DNA from: Anaerobaca lacustris
GTDB lineage: Bacteria > Planctomycetota > Phycisphaerae > Sedimentisphaerales > Anaerobacaceae
Direction of reading: 5' to 3'
NCBI RefSeq assembly: GCF_030012215.1
Contig: NZ_JASCXX010000013.1
Span: 78,095-142,094 of the forward strand
Length of the DNA stretch: 64,000 nucleotides
Below the pieces are notes generated by a model. It was not told the origin of the DNA. It was given only the letters and a program-made list of their open reading frames with translations, and made no database searches. The position numbers and the translations under genes are program-made. This document shows, in pieces, positions 26,692 to 37,882 of the stretch (position 1 is its first letter; the number at the start of each line of letters is the position of its first letter).

Positions 26692-27411
26692 ATGCCGAAC
26701 ATAAACTTCGTACCGGATGATTACGTGCAGAGCAACGAGTCGCGCAGGGCCAACCTGATGTGCCTCGTATTGTTCTCTGTTGTAATGGCCGCCCTCGGAG
26801 GCTCGTTTGTCACGATCAAGATCCGGCAACGGGCCTGCGGCGCCGAAGAATCCCTCGTCAATGCAAAGATGGTGCGGATGCAGGAATCGATCAAGAAGTT
26901 CGAGGAACTGCAGACGAAACGCAAGGAGATGATGAAGACGGCGCTGACGACCGCCGAGCTGATCGAGCCGGTGCCACGCAGCGTGGTTCTGGCCTCCTTG
27001 ACGAACACCCTGCCGCCCGGCGTCTCGCTCGTGAAGCTGAACGTGATGCAGAAGGAGCCGGCGAAAGGAGCGACGCGAACCCGGACCACGCGGGGACGCT
27101 ACGAAGCGGCCCAGGCCCGCAACGAGGCGGACGCTTCGGGTCGATTCTCGGCCGAGGAGAAACTGGAAACCCATATGGATATCGAGGGAATGGCGCCCAG
27201 CGATATCCAGGTGGCCGACTACATCAAGCGTCTGAGCAATTCGCTCCTTCTGGACAACGTTGCGCTGGTGGAATCGGCCGAGAAGAAGGTGGAGGACGCC
27301 TCGTTTCGGCACTTCAAGCTCAAGGTCACGCTGGCCGAAGAGGTGCACCTGACCAAAGAAGACGTGGACGAGATACGCGCGCGAGCCGAACACTCCGTGT
27401 ATCAGTTCTGA
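26692..27411 (+). CDS. pilN: PilN-like inner-membrane pilus assembly protein
   Basis: This 239-residue protein starts with the PilN hallmark near its first residues, INFVPDDY (compare INLLP in classical PilN), which is the peptide that docks into PilM. A single transmembrane helix follows at about residues 22-42, then a coiled coil (about 55-85) and a ferredoxin-like periplasmic domain. A basic, low-complexity insert (about 120-150) is unusual. The start is the ATG at 26692; an upstream in-frame ATG precedes the ribosome-site region. It lies 51 bases after pilM and upstream of pilO, the usual order. Confidence 0.82.
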   Translation: MPNINFVPDDYVQSNESRRANLMCLVLFSVVMAALGGSFVTIKIRQRACGAEESLVNAKMVRMQESIKKFEELQTKRKEMMKTALTTAELIEPVPRSVVLASLTNTLPPGVSLVKLNVMQKEPAKGATRTRTTRGRYEAAQARNEADASGRFSAEEKLETHMDIEGMAPSDIQVADYIKRLSNSLLLDNVALVESAEKKVEDASFRHFKLKVTLAEEVHLTKEDVDEIRARAEHSVYQF

Positions 27412-27482
27412 TTTCCCATCGAGCCTGACGCGCCCGGAGAACCAGCGGGTGTCACAGCCCCTTCGGGGCAGGAGCAAGAACC

Positions 27483-28019
27483 ATGACCAGTGGCTTCAGA
27501 AAGGCGATCTTCTTCGTGTTGTTGGTTGGCGTAGCGGCCGCAGGCTATCAGTTCATGATCAAGCCGGCCAACCAGCATCTGGCGACGGCGCGCCAGCGCG
27601 TCGACGGCAAGCGGGCCAAGCTGGCCGAATTCGAAAAGGCCACCGCCGAAGCCGAGGATCTCAACCGGCAGCTCAGCCAGCTTGAAGAGGCCATTCGCTT
27701 CTTCGAGAGCAAACTTCCGCCCACCAGCGAAATCCACAAGGTGCTCGAACAGGTCACGCTGATCGCGCAGAAGCAGGGGCTTCAGCCGAAGACGATCCGG
27801 ACGCTCGTTCGCAAGGACAACAACGGGTACGTCGAGCAGCCCCTGACGATGAAGCTGGTCGGCAATTTCAACGCGTTCTACTCGTTCCTGCTGGAGATCG
27901 AGAAGCTGCCGCGCATCATGAAGCTGCGGGAGCTGAACCTGGAGAAAGACCGGGGCGGCGAGGGGGAGATCGGCGCCGAGTTCATCCTGAGCATCTTCTT
28001 CCAGAACAAAGCGGCGTGA
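27483..28019 (+). CDS. pilO: PilO-like pilus assembly protein
   Basis: This 178-residue protein has one N-terminal transmembrane helix (about 7-25), a coiled coil (about 30-75) and a periplasmic ferredoxin-like domain (about 85-178), the PilO layout. The conserved segments VEQPLTMKLVGNFNAFYSFLLEIEKLPRI (split here as the family phi-GN-F block) support it: the MKLVGNFNAFYSFL stretch is typical of PilO. PilO dimerises with PilN in the inner membrane to align the extension machinery. It follows pilN by about 70 bases. Length is a little short of the usual 200. Confidence 0.82.
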   Translation: MTSGFRKAIFFVLLVGVAAAGYQFMIKPANQHLATARQRVDGKRAKLAEFEKATAEAEDLNRQLSQLEEAIRFFESKLPPTSEIHKVLEQVTLIAQKQGLQPKTIRTLVRKDNNGYVEQPLTMKLVGNFNAFYSFLLEIEKLPRIMKLRELNLEKDRGGEGEIGAEFILSIFFQNKAA

Positions 28020-28084
28020 CCGGCGTGTGCATGGTACGGCGGCGCACCGGTACAGTCGAGATCGGAAATTGATGGAGTCGAGCT

Positions 28085-28794
28085 ATGTTGTCTTTTCTGC
28101 GTGAACAGGGCCCGGGGGAGATGCCGGGGAACGAAAGCGGCTGTCCGGGCCAGCGAGGCGCGAACGTCCCGAGCGGCGGTGAGCCGCAGGAATACCTGAC
28201 CGTTGCGGCGAACAGCCAGAACCTGCGCAAGAGCACCATTCTGGTGGCGATCCTGGTGGCGATCGGGCTGGTGGGTCTGGGATACATGATTCGCAAGAGT
28301 CAGCCCCAGGCGGCCTTCGCTCAGTCGAACAAAGACGACGAGAAGAAGATCGAAGTGGCGATCAGTCGGTTGACGGGCGTCAGCTCGGAAATGGTCAGCC
28401 GCATGGATGAAATCGTCAGCAAGTTCTACGAGTTCTCCGACGTCATCCAGGTGGGTGTGAGCGAGCTGGCGAAGAATCCGTTCGAGGTGGAGTCGTTCAT
28501 GGGGGCCATCAAGGAAGAACCGACGCCTCCGCAGGACGACCGAGCGAAGGCGGCCCTGATCCAGCGCGAAATAATCAAGAAGCAGGCCGCGAAGCTGGCG
28601 CTCTTGAGCGTGATGCGCTCGGAAGACGGCAACGCCTGCATGATCAATGACCGAATTCTTCGGCAAGGCAGCTCGATCGAAGGGTTCGTGGTGACGCGAA
28701 TTGCCGGCGATTCTGTCGAACTGACCTGGAAGGGCGACGGGACCGGCGTCGACGTGGGAACCGAAGAGTTGACCATACTGCTGAAGTTGGCGCA

Positions 28795-28798
<4 letters not shown>
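28085..28798 (+). CDS. Membrane-anchored protein in the PilP position
   Basis: This 237-residue protein has a cytoplasmic, Gly/Pro-rich N-terminus (1-48), one transmembrane helix (about 49-69) and a periplasmic part. That part contains a helical region and a small C-terminal beta module (from ACMINDRILRQGSSIEGF to the end), which resembles the HR/PilP domain of GspC/PilP proteins. Classical PilP is a lipoprotein; this one has a transmembrane anchor and no lipobox, closer to GspC. The start ATG at 28085 has GGAG 7 bases before it. Its stop overlaps the pilB start by 4 bases (ATGA), so translation is coupled. PilP/GspC identity is inference from place and shape. Confidence 0.65.
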
Positions 28799-30678
<1,880 letters not shown>

Positions 30679-30723
30679 CGCCGTCGGAGCCCGGAACCCC
30701 TTATACAGGATTAGGATGCAGTT

Positions 30724-31830
30724 ATGATCGATATCAAGAACATTCTCGCCCTGGCCATTGAGAACCGCGCCAGCGACGTGCATATCAACGTGGGCATGCC
30801 TCCGGTGCTGCGGCGCGACACGGACCTGATCGACATGGACGCGCCGCCGGTCACCGATCAGGACGCCCGGGCCATGGTGCTGGCCATGGTCGGCCCGGAG
30901 AAGACGAAGAAGTTCGAGGAGCACCGGGACCTGGATTTCTCGACGGAGATCACCGGGGGCCACCGCTTCCGCGTCAACGCGCATTTCCAGCGGGACACCG
31001 TGGCCATCAGTTTCCGCGTGATCCCCAACCAGGTGCACAACATCGACGATCTGCATCTGCCTGGGATCGTGAAGGAACTGACCGACCTTCCCCGAGGGCT
31101 GGTGCTGGTCACCGGGCACACCGGGTCGGGCAAGAGCACCTCGCTGGCCGCCATGATCGGCCTGATCAACTCGCGGTACAGCAAGCGCATCATCACGCTG
31201 GAAGACCCCGTCGAGTATCTGATCGAGAACGACCGGTGCATGATCGAGCAGCGCGAGATCGGGTCGGATTGTCCGAACTTCGCCTCCGGGCTACGCCACG
31301 CGCTGCGTCAGGACCCCGATATCATCATGGTCGGCGAAATGCGCGACCTCGAAACCACGAGTTTCACCATTACCGCCGCCGAGACGGGGCACCTGGTCTT
31401 CAGCACGCTGCATACGATCAATGCGCCGCAGAGCATCGAGCGCATCATCGATATCTACCCGGCCGGCCAGCAGAACCAGATCCGAACCATGCTGGCCAAC
31501 ACGTTGCAGGCGGTCATCTCGCAGACCTTGTTCCGCCGGATCGACGAGCCGGGCATGGTGCCGTGTACCGAGATTCTGCTGTGCACCTCGGCCACGCGCA
31601 ACTGCATCCGTGAAAACCGGATTTATGAAATCCCGAACATCATCGAAACCTCTCGCCGGCTGGGCATGCAGACCATGGACCACGGCATCGCTGAGATGTA
31701 TTTCAAGGGGTTCATCGACCGGGACGAGGCCATCGTGCGATCCAGCAATCCGGGGAAGATGGAGAAGATGCTCGTCAGCGCAGGCAAGATGGACAATGCG
31801 CCGCAAGTGGTCAAGGCCGGGGCAGACTGA
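30724..31830 (+). CDS. pilT: PilT, type IV pilus retraction ATPase
   Basis: This 368-residue protein has the PilT layout: an N-terminal PAS-like domain (about 1-100, ASDVHINVGMPPVLR), then the RecA-like core with Walker A GHTGSGKST at 131-139 and the Walker B/Asp box around IIMVGEMRD. No tetracysteine motif is present, which separates it from PilB. The AIRNLIRE-type motif of PilT is represented by the divergent TSATRNCIREN (about 283-293), with the core RNxIRE kept. Its presence implies a retractable pilus and possible twitching motility or DNA uptake. It lies between pilB and pilC, 45 and 15 bases from them. Confidence 0.93.
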   Translation: MIDIKNILALAIENRASDVHINVGMPPVLRRDTDLIDMDAPPVTDQDARAMVLAMVGPEKTKKFEEHRDLDFSTEITGGHRFRVNAHFQRDTVAISFRVIPNQVHNIDDLHLPGIVKELTDLPRGLVLVTGHTGSGKSTSLAAMIGLINSRYSKRIITLEDPVEYLIENDRCMIEQREIGSDCPNFASGLRHALRQDPDIIMVGEMRDLETTSFTITAAETGHLVFSTLHTINAPQSIERIIDIYPAGQQNQIRTMLANTLQAVISQTLFRRIDEPGMVPCTEILLCTSATRNCIRENRIYEIPNIIETSRRLGMQTMDHGIAEMYFKGFIDRDEAIVRSSNPGKMEKMLVSAGKMDNAPQVVKAGAD

Positions 31831-31845
31831 TAGACGGGGGACAAC

Positions 31846-33054
31846 ATGGCACCACAGGCCGTTCAAGAATATGAGGGACGCGCGGTCGCGTCCGAGGAAC
31901 GCCACACGCAGGCTTCGGCTGGCGCAAGCAGCCGACACAGTCACAATCGAGAGGCGAGTCCCGCCGGCACCGGGTCGGTTATCGACCGGATGAGGGGCTT
32001 TCGGGTCGAGTTCGGACCGAGCCGCAAGGATATCCTGCACTTCACCAGCCAGTTGGCCGTTATGGTCAGGGCGGGCATCAGCCTCCAGGACGCTCTCGAA
32101 GCGATCGGCGAGCAGTCCGACAACGCCAAGTTTCAGAGCGTGCTTCGCGATCTGAAATTGCGCATCGAGGAGGGCAACAGCTTCTCGCAGGCCCTGGCCG
32201 AGCACCCGCAGGTATTCACGAACCTGTACGTGAACATGGTGGCGGCGGCGGAGGCCTCCGGCTCGCTCAGCGACATGCTCCAGAAGCTCGCCGAGTATCT
32301 GGACCAGGAAGCGGAGACCCGCTCCCAGGTCAAGAGCGCGATGGTGTACCCGGTGATCATCGCGGTGATGGCCATCGGCGTTACGACCTTCCTGCTGTGC
32401 TTCGTGCTGCCTCGGTTCACCGCCATCTTCCAGGGCAAAGAGCATCTGCTGCCGCTGCCGACGATCCTGTTGATGACCGCCAGCCACTTTCTGCGCACCT
32501 GGTGGTATGCGATCATTCCGGTGATCGGTGCGGCGATCTGGGCCCTTCACTACTTCATCAACACGACCACGGGCCGGCTCTGGTGGGACAAGACCAAGCT
32601 GGTGCTGCCACTGATCAGGACGCTGTGCCGCAGTCTCTACATCACGCGAAGCCTGCACACGATGGGCGTGTTGACCCGGGCGGGTGTGCCGATCCTCAAC
32701 ACGCTGTCCATCACGGCCCATATCTCGGGCAACGTCCTGTTCAAGGACATGTGGCTGGGGGTCTACGAGGAGGTGCGGCAGGGCAAGAAGATCGCCGCGA
32801 GCCTGATGCGTTACACGCTCATGCCCAGCAGCGTCGTCCAGATGATTCGAAGTGGAGAGGACTCCGGCAATATGGCGGAGGTCCTCCGAGACATATCGAG
32901 CTTCTACGCTCGCGAGCTGAAGGCCGTGATCAAGGCGGTGACCTCGATGATTGAGCCCATCATGATCTGTGTCATGGGTGTCCTCGTGGGGTTCATCGCC
33001 ATGAGCATCATCCTGCCGATCTTCAAGATGTCGAATCTGGTCACGGGGAAGTAG
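31846..33054 (+). CDS. pilC: PilC/GspF inner-membrane platform protein
   Basis: This 402-residue protein has two T2SSF domains (about 60-185 and 260-390), each a helical bundle followed by a transmembrane region, as in PilC/GspF. Motifs include LAVMVRAGISLQDALEAI in the first and LTRAGVPILNTL in the second repeat, with three membrane helices (about 168-190, 220-240 and 370-395). It is the inner-membrane platform on which PilB and PilT act. The first 50 residues are polar, low-complexity and probably disordered. The gene starts 15 bases after pilT and is followed by prepilin genes. Confidence 0.93.
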   Translation: MAPQAVQEYEGRAVASEERHTQASAGASSRHSHNREASPAGTGSVIDRMRGFRVEFGPSRKDILHFTSQLAVMVRAGISLQDALEAIGEQSDNAKFQSVLRDLKLRIEEGNSFSQALAEHPQVFTNLYVNMVAAAEASGSLSDMLQKLAEYLDQEAETRSQVKSAMVYPVIIAVMAIGVTTFLLCFVLPRFTAIFQGKEHLLPLPTILLMTASHFLRTWWYAIIPVIGAAIWALHYFINTTTGRLWWDKTKLVLPLIRTLCRSLYITRSLHTMGVLTRAGVPILNTLSITAHISGNVLFKDMWLGVYEEVRQGKKIAASLMRYTLMPSSVVQMIRSGEDSGNMAEVLRDISSFYARELKAVIKAVTSMIEPIMICVMGVLVGFIAMSIILPIFKMSNLVTGK

Positions 33055-33083
33055 GCTCGTCGCGCAGGCATGGGGGGTGTGGT

Positions 33084-33509
33084 ATGAAGGATGCGAAACG
33101 TCGGAAGGGATTCTCATTCGTCGAGATCCTGATCTCGATCATCCTGGTGGGGCTGTCCATCACGGCCCTGGTCATTGCCAGCAACTCGTTCACACAGGCC
33201 AACGCCGCCGGCGCCGACATCTCCACCGCGGAGTTTCTCATCGAGCAGATCCGCGAGCGAACGGCCCTGATGTCGTTTGCGGATATTGCGGCGATGGGCG
33301 ATGCAACGCATACGCCGCCGATCGATGCCCAGGGAACTCCATTGACTGCCCTGGCGTCCTTCAGTCAGCAGGTCTCCGTGGCATATGTGAATCAAAATGA
33401 TTTCACCACGGAGGCCGTGTCGCCGACGGACTTCCTGCGCGTGACCGTTACCGTCGCCCTGAATGGTCGGCCCATCAGCTCCGCCGGTTGGATTCGAACA
33501 AGGTACTGA
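33084..33509 (+). CDS. Type IV prepilin-like protein (minor pilin), first
   Basis: This 141-residue protein has a type III (prepilin) signal: a short basic leader MKDAKRRKG followed by FSFVEILISIILVG, with cleavage after Gly9 and Glu at mature position 5. The hydrophobic helix covers about 10-35. The rest is a small globular domain without pilin cysteines. Size and location after pilC suggest a minor (pseudo-)pilin of the GspI/PilV class that primes assembly. A prepilin peptidase is needed, but none is encoded in the window. It is followed by a second prepilin 48 bases later. Confidence 0.85.
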   Translation: MKDAKRRKGFSFVEILISIILVGLSITALVIASNSFTQANAAGADISTAEFLIEQIRERTALMSFADIAAMGDATHTPPIDAQGTPLTALASFSQQVSVAYVNQNDFTTEAVSPTDFLRVTVTVALNGRPISSAGWIRTRY

Positions 33510-33557
33510 TTGACGCCTGTGGAACCCGAACGCCGATCTACGTCCCGGGGGGGAACG

Positions 33558-34049
33558 ATGAAACGCAAGCACAGCCTGCACAGCCGCGCCGTCGGCTTCA
33601 CGGTCGTCGAGTGCCTGATCAGTCTGGCGATCTGCGCCATGCTGATGACGGCGGTCGCCGTGGCCTTCAACGCCTCGCTCGTCAACTTCCGTGAGAACGA
33701 GGAGATGTTCCAATCCATCAACAGCGCCCGTCAGGCACTGACTCGGATGACCACCCAGCTCCGCACGGCCGACGGTGTCGACACGACGACCCCAAGTCAT
33801 CAATGCACCTTCGTCACTGCGGACGGTGAAGACATCACGTACGAATTTCGATCCGCCGACAACAGACTGTATCTGATCACCAACAGCGACAATAACGAAT
33901 ACGTGCTCTGCGACAACGTCACGAACGCCGGTTTCAGTAAGACGATAACCGACGGCGAGTGCAAGAGCGTGCTGATCTCACTGACGGTGCGGTGCGGCGG
34001 GAGCGAGCGGACGCTGTCCGCGGCGGCTGTAGTGCGGCGCGCTCTCTGA
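33558..34049 (+). CDS. Type IV prepilin-like protein (minor pilin), second
   Basis: This 163-residue protein has a 12-residue basic leader MKRKHSLHSRAVG, then FTVVECLISLAICAML: a prepilin cleavage site after Gly13 with Glu at mature position 5. The body (about 40-163) has three cysteines near the C-terminal half, two of which could form the usual pilin disulfide. GspJ/PilW-type minor pilins resemble it in form. The ATG at 33558 has a G-rich ribosome site immediately upstream; an upstream in-frame ATG at 33510 would hide the leader and is rejected. It is the last gene of the pilus run, 21 bases from a convergent gene. Confidence 0.83.
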   Translation: MKRKHSLHSRAVGFTVVECLISLAICAMLMTAVAVAFNASLVNFRENEEMFQSINSARQALTRMTTQLRTADGVDTTTPSHQCTFVTADGEDITYEFRSADNRLYLITNSDNNEYVLCDNVTNAGFSKTITDGECKSVLISLTVRCGGSERTLSAAAVVRRAL

Positions 34050-34070
34050 TTCCGATCTGCGGGATGGTCG

Positions 34071-36041
34071 TCAGCCGATCCATCCGGCCCCGGCGGGAAT
34101 CGCGTATTCCGGGACGAGGTCCTTGACGGCGGCTACGATGGCCTGCGGTTCGGCGTCGGGACGGCGAGCCAGTTCCACCAGATGGTCGATGCCGGCCCGC
34201 AAGCGGTCGCGGTCCATGGGTTTGTTCCGCCAGATGCGAATCTTGGGATGCCGCGTGCGCTGCATGTCCTCACCTTCGATGCGCAGTTCCTCGAATAGCT
34301 TCTCGCCCGGTCGCAGGCCCGTGAACACGATCTCGATGTCCTGACCCGGCCGGAACCCGCTGAGCGTGATCAATTCCTTGGCCAGATCGACGATCTTGAC
34401 CGGCTCACCCATGTCGAGGACGAAGATTTCCCCTCCTTTGCCCATGGTGGCCGCCTGGAGCACGAGTTGGCTGGCCTCGGGGATCGTCATGAAGTAGCGC
34501 TTCATCTCCGGGTGCGTGACGGTGACGGGCCCGCCCTCGGCGATCTGCTTGCGGAAGATCGGCACGACCGAACCTTCGGAGGCAAGCACGTTGCCGAACC
34601 GCACGGTGACGAAGTGCGTTTCGCTCGTGCGGCTGAGGTCCTGGACATACATCTCGGCGATCCGCTTCGATGAGCCCATGATGCTGGTCGGGTTGACCGC
34701 CTTGTCGGTGCTGATCATCACGAAGCGGGCGACCCCGTGTCGGTCCGATGCGTCGGCGACGACCTGCGTGCCCGCGATGTTGTTCTTCACGGCCTCGCCG
34801 GCGTTCAGCTCCATCAGGGGCACGTGTTTGTGGGCGGCGGCGTGGATCACCACGGCCGGGCGGTACCGGTCGAAGATGTCCTCCACCCGGCTGCGATCCG
34901 TGATGTTGCAGACGATCGGCTCGATCGTCACGGCGGCAAAGCGCTTTCGCAGATCGCGTTCCACGTAGAACAGCGCATTCTCCGCCTGCTCGACCAGAAG
35001 GAGCCGCTCGGGCCCGAACTGGCAGATTTGCCGGCACATCTCCGAGCCGATGGACCCGCCGGCCCCGGTGACGAGGATCGTCTTGTCTCTGGCAAAGGCT
35101 TCGATCGAGTCGAGGTCGAGCTGAACGGCCCGACGGCCGAGCAGGTCGTTGATGTCCACGTCGCGAATCTGGCTGACCCGCAGCTTGCCGGAGGCGATGT
35201 CCGTGATCGAGGGAACCGTTCGAAACCGAACTTTGGCGCCTTCGCAGAGCTGGATGACCCGTCGAAGCTGCTGGTGAGTGGCCGACGGCATGGCGATCGC
35301 GATCTCTTCGATGTTCCGTTCGCGGCAGATCCGCGGCAACTGGTCTACGGTCCCGAGCACGGCGATCCCGTGGATGCTCGTCCCTTGTTTGGCGGGGTCG
35401 TCGTCGATGAAGCCGATGACGTCATATCGGACGATGCGCATTCGGAGGATCTCGCGGAGCAAGCCCTCGCCGGCGTTTCCGGCGCCGACGATCAGGAAGC
35501 GCTTGAGGAGACCTCCTTCGGTCGTTCGAAACTCCTCATGGTACAGTCGGATGAGCATTCGCAAGCCGGCGGGCAGAAGAATGGTCCCAAACAGATCGGC
35601 CATGAAGACGCCCTGGCTGACGGCGGCGATGCCGGGCGGCAACGCCTTGCGGACGGCGGGAATCTGGAGCATGACAGCGAACCAGATGGTGACGATGATC
35701 AGCGTGCTCACCAGCGCGGCCCGCAGGATCCCCAGCAGGTCCGAAATGCTGACGTAGCGCCACCAGGGCCGGTACTGCTTGAAGAGCCCGAACACCGGCA
35801 GCTTGACCATGAGAGAGAACAGCAGGAAGAACGGGTACTGTTCGACGAGCCAGTGCCGGCTGAACTGCATGTTGCTGGCCACCAGAAAGGCGAAGATCAG
35901 CGACATGGCGAAGGCGCCGATGTGGGCCAGGATGATCAGCGGCTTGCGAATGGCCAGAAACAGGCCGGGAGACGGGGCGGTGGAGCCGGATAGAGTGTCT
36001 TCCGGAGCTTCTGCGTGTGTGTCTTTCCAGGGCTCAGGCAT
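34071..36041 (-). CDS. Membrane-bound nucleotide-sugar 4,6-dehydratase (CapD/FlaA1/PglF family)
   Basis: This 656-residue protein has four N-terminal transmembrane helices (about 30-175), a first Rossmann domain (CoA-binding-like, FLIVGAGNAGEG) and a second SDR domain starting ILVTGAGGSIGSE. The extended-SDR catalytic region reads VMISTDKAVNPTSIMG, where Met replaces the usual Tyr of YxxxK as in the WbpM/PglF dehydratases. These enzymes make 4-keto-6-deoxy UDP-sugars for capsule, O-antigen or protein glycosylation. The start is taken as the ATG at 36041, which gives the usual length; a longer in-frame start at 36185 is possible. No glycosyltransferases are adjacent. It is convergent with the pilus operon, and pilin glycosylation is an attractive but unproven link. 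Confidence 0.9.
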   Translation of the reverse strand: MPEPWKDTHAEAPEDTLSGSTAPSPGLFLAIRKPLIILAHIGAFAMSLIFAFLVASNMQFSRHWLVEQYPFFLLFSLMVKLPVFGLFKQYRPWWRYVSISDLLGILRAALVSTLIIVTIWFAVMLQIPAVRKALPPGIAAVSQGVFMADLFGTILLPAGLRMLIRLYHEEFRTTEGGLLKRFLIVGAGNAGEGLLREILRMRIVRYDVIGFIDDDPAKQGTSIHGIAVLGTVDQLPRICRERNIEEIAIAMPSATHQQLRRVIQLCEGAKVRFRTVPSITDIASGKLRVSQIRDVDINDLLGRRAVQLDLDSIEAFARDKTILVTGAGGSIGSEMCRQICQFGPERLLLVEQAENALFYVERDLRKRFAAVTIEPIVCNITDRSRVEDIFDRYRPAVVIHAAAHKHVPLMELNAGEAVKNNIAGTQVVADASDRHGVARFVMISTDKAVNPTSIMGSSKRIAEMYVQDLSRTSETHFVTVRFGNVLASEGSVVPIFRKQIAEGGPVTVTHPEMKRYFMTIPEASQLVLQAATMGKGGEIFVLDMGEPVKIVDLAKELITLSGFRPGQDIEIVFTGLRPGEKLFEELRIEGEDMQRTRHPKIRIWRNKPMDRDRLRAGIDHLVELARRPDAEPQAIVAAVKDLVPEYAIPAGAGWIG

Positions 36042-36215
36042 ATGTTCTGGCTGCACCGTTCGGACGTTCTTCGCAATCAGAGGGCCCCACGCGGCAATCA
36101 GCGACAGGCCGCGGGCGGCCACGCCTTTATCATCGGCACAACAGAGGGGGGGGTTGAGTTCGGCCGGACATTGCCGGGCGCGCACAGCAGCCGCAATGAG
36201 CGAGGCGACCCGTTG

Positions 36216-37520
36216 TTATTCGGACTTTTCCTGGGCCGGCGGCGGGCCGTCCTCATCGCGGGCCGGCGGTCTGGCGACCTGGAACGCCGACTCGGGCCCG
36301 CCCGCCATGTTGTTCGAGCTCGGGTGGATCTCGTCCAGGGCGGTCTTGTCGACCCGATTTCGCATCAAGGCATAGATGATCGTGTTGGCGGAGAAGTAGA
36401 AGCTGATGACGAACGACACCATCAGACCGACCACGATCAGGACCCAGACATAGATCAGAAAGGCCGCAGCCGACGTGGACCAGTTCGTGGGCTGGGCAGC
36501 GGTCAGGCCGAGAAGGTCGGTCAGGTCGGGCTGCGGCCAGATGGCCGTCAGTTTCCTGTTGCCGTCGAAGAAGCCGATCCGCAGGAAAAGGTGTGTGATC
36601 GCCAGCAGCAGGAAGGAGAAGAACCGAACGAACACATAGCAAATCGCTCCATAGAGGACCGCGACGACGGTGTAGAAGCCCATCCGCCACGGCTTGGCGT
36701 AGACGTAGCTGAACGCGCGGCTGATCGCGTCGAAGCAGTCCGAGTCTTCGTAGGCGATCGTGGGGAACATCAGACCGAATCCCGCCAGCGTTCCGATCAC
36801 GATGATCGCGATCAGGGCCGCGGCAAGAAAGGCCAGAGGCAACAGCAGGCCCACGGACAGTTCGCCGACGATCGGAATGTTGCCGATGAGTCCCAGGAGG
36901 AAGATGAACAGTCCGATCACGGCCATGATGGCGAACGGCGTCACGGGCGCGGTGAGGAAGCTGCAGAACTTGGCGGCGCTGAACCGTACGGTTTCCACCA
37001 GTCCGGGCTTCTCTCCCTGAGCGAACTGAAGCGCCGCAATGCGACAGATGGCCCCGCCGGAGAGGGCCATCACGGCCAAGGTCACGGCGAACAGGATCAC
37101 GCTGTACACCGGGTGATATGTGAACGCCCAGCCGAGAGCGGCGAAACAGGCGGCGATATCGGCGAAGATGCCCAGACTGTCGCGACGCGGAATCCCGAGC
37201 ACCGCCGAGTGAAAACGCTTGGCACCGAAGTGCCACAGCGTGGAAAACACCCCGGTCCGCTCGCCCGTCTCGCCGAAGAGGCGGATGTGCTCGTCCACCT
37301 GGGGTGACGCGGAAACGTATTCATCGAGTTCGGTCAGGCCGCTGGGCGCCACGACCACGGTCTTGTTCAGATCCATCACGCGGCCGGTCAGACAGACGGC
37401 CGTCAGGGCCAGAAAGGCCAGCAGCAACTTGGTCGGCTGGATGGCCATGCGAAAGGCCTGGAAAATCCGGGGAAACAGAAAGCTCCCGAGAGGCAGCACC
37501 GGCTCTTTGTCCTCATGCAT
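36216..37520 (-). CDS. Conserved multi-pass membrane protein of unknown function
   Basis: This 434-residue protein has about seven to eight hydrophobic segments and a Pro/Glu/Asp-rich hydrophilic C-terminus (about 400-434). It starts at the ATG 37520, with AGGGAG about 5 bases upstream. I do not recognise a named family; the arrangement recalls the large integral-membrane proteins of unknown role common in Planctomycetota. It sits between yacG and the CapD-type dehydratase on the same strand, with gaps of about 120 and 175 bases, so co-transcription is possible but not shown. No catalytic motif is visible. Confidence 0.8.
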   Translation of the reverse strand: MHEDKEPVLPLGSFLFPRIFQAFRMAIQPTKLLLAFLALTAVCLTGRVMDLNKTVVVAPSGLTELDEYVSASPQVDEHIRLFGETGERTGVFSTLWHFGAKRFHSAVLGIPRRDSLGIFADIAACFAALGWAFTYHPVYSVILFAVTLAVMALSGGAICRIAALQFAQGEKPGLVETVRFSAAKFCSFLTAPVTPFAIMAVIGLFIFLLGLIGNIPIVGELSVGLLLPLAFLAAALIAIIVIGTLAGFGLMFPTIAYEDSDCFDAISRAFSYVYAKPWRMGFYTVVAVLYGAICYVFVRFFSFLLLAITHLFLRIGFFDGNRKLTAIWPQPDLTDLLGLTAAQPTNWSTSAAAFLIYVWVLIVVGLMVSFVISFYFSANTIIYALMRNRVDKTALDEIHPSSNNMAGGPESAFQVARPPARDEDGPPPAQEKSE

Positions 37521-37639
37521 CTTGCTCCCTTTCCAAAGCAGCGCCTTCACTTGATCGGGCTGGGTGCTCTGCGGGCATCATACCGGGCGATTCCGACGGA
37601 GTCCACAGGATTCTGCCGGGAGACGGATTCGCGGGTTCG

Positions 37640-37882
37640 TCAGGAGGGTGACTCGTCGCCGGCCAGCGCGTCTTCCGATTCCTCGTCCGGTCGAGCCACA
37701 ATGCGGTAGTCGGCGTCGAGCCAGGCGTTGAGGTCGATCAACCGGCATCGCTCCGAGCAGAAGGGAAAGAACTTGGTCCGACCGGATGCGTCGGTGGCCG
37801 GGACGTACAGTTGCCTTCTGCACGTCGGACACGCGACCCGGGTTTCCCCTGAGGGTTGCTCTGTGTTGATGGATGGACTCAT
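37640..37882 (-). CDS. yacG: YacG, zinc-binding DNA gyrase inhibitor family
   Basis: This 80-residue protein has the YacG Cys4 zinc site: CPTC (Cys18, Cys21) and CSERC (Cys42, Cys46), with [19 protein letters not shown] matching the family core, and an acidic tail. In E. coli YacG binds GyrB and inhibits gyrase. Its start overlaps the stop of the dksA/traR-like gene by 4 bases (ATGA), so translation is coupled. In proteobacteria yacG is often next to coaE; here coaE is about 15 kb away. Whether it inhibits gyrase in this organism is inference. Confidence 0.9.
   Translation of the reverse strand: MSPSINTEQPSGETRVACPTCRRQLYVPATDASGRTKFFPFCSERCRLIDLNAWLDADYRIVARPDEESEDALAGDESPS

Noticed and set aside
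31291..33117. Minus-strand 608-codon frame over pilT and pilC
   Set aside because: Antisense shadow of strongly conserved pilT and pilC; His/Arg/Asp-rich composition with no domain.
33510..33557. Earlier in-frame start for the second prepilin
   Set aside because: It would place 16 residues before the basic leader and lies upstream of the G-rich ribosome site next to the ATG at 33558.
35000..37307. Plus-strand long frames over the CapD-type and membrane genes
   Set aside because: Antisense shadows; charged low-complexity products and no ribosome sites, while the minus-strand genes show clear families or membrane segments.
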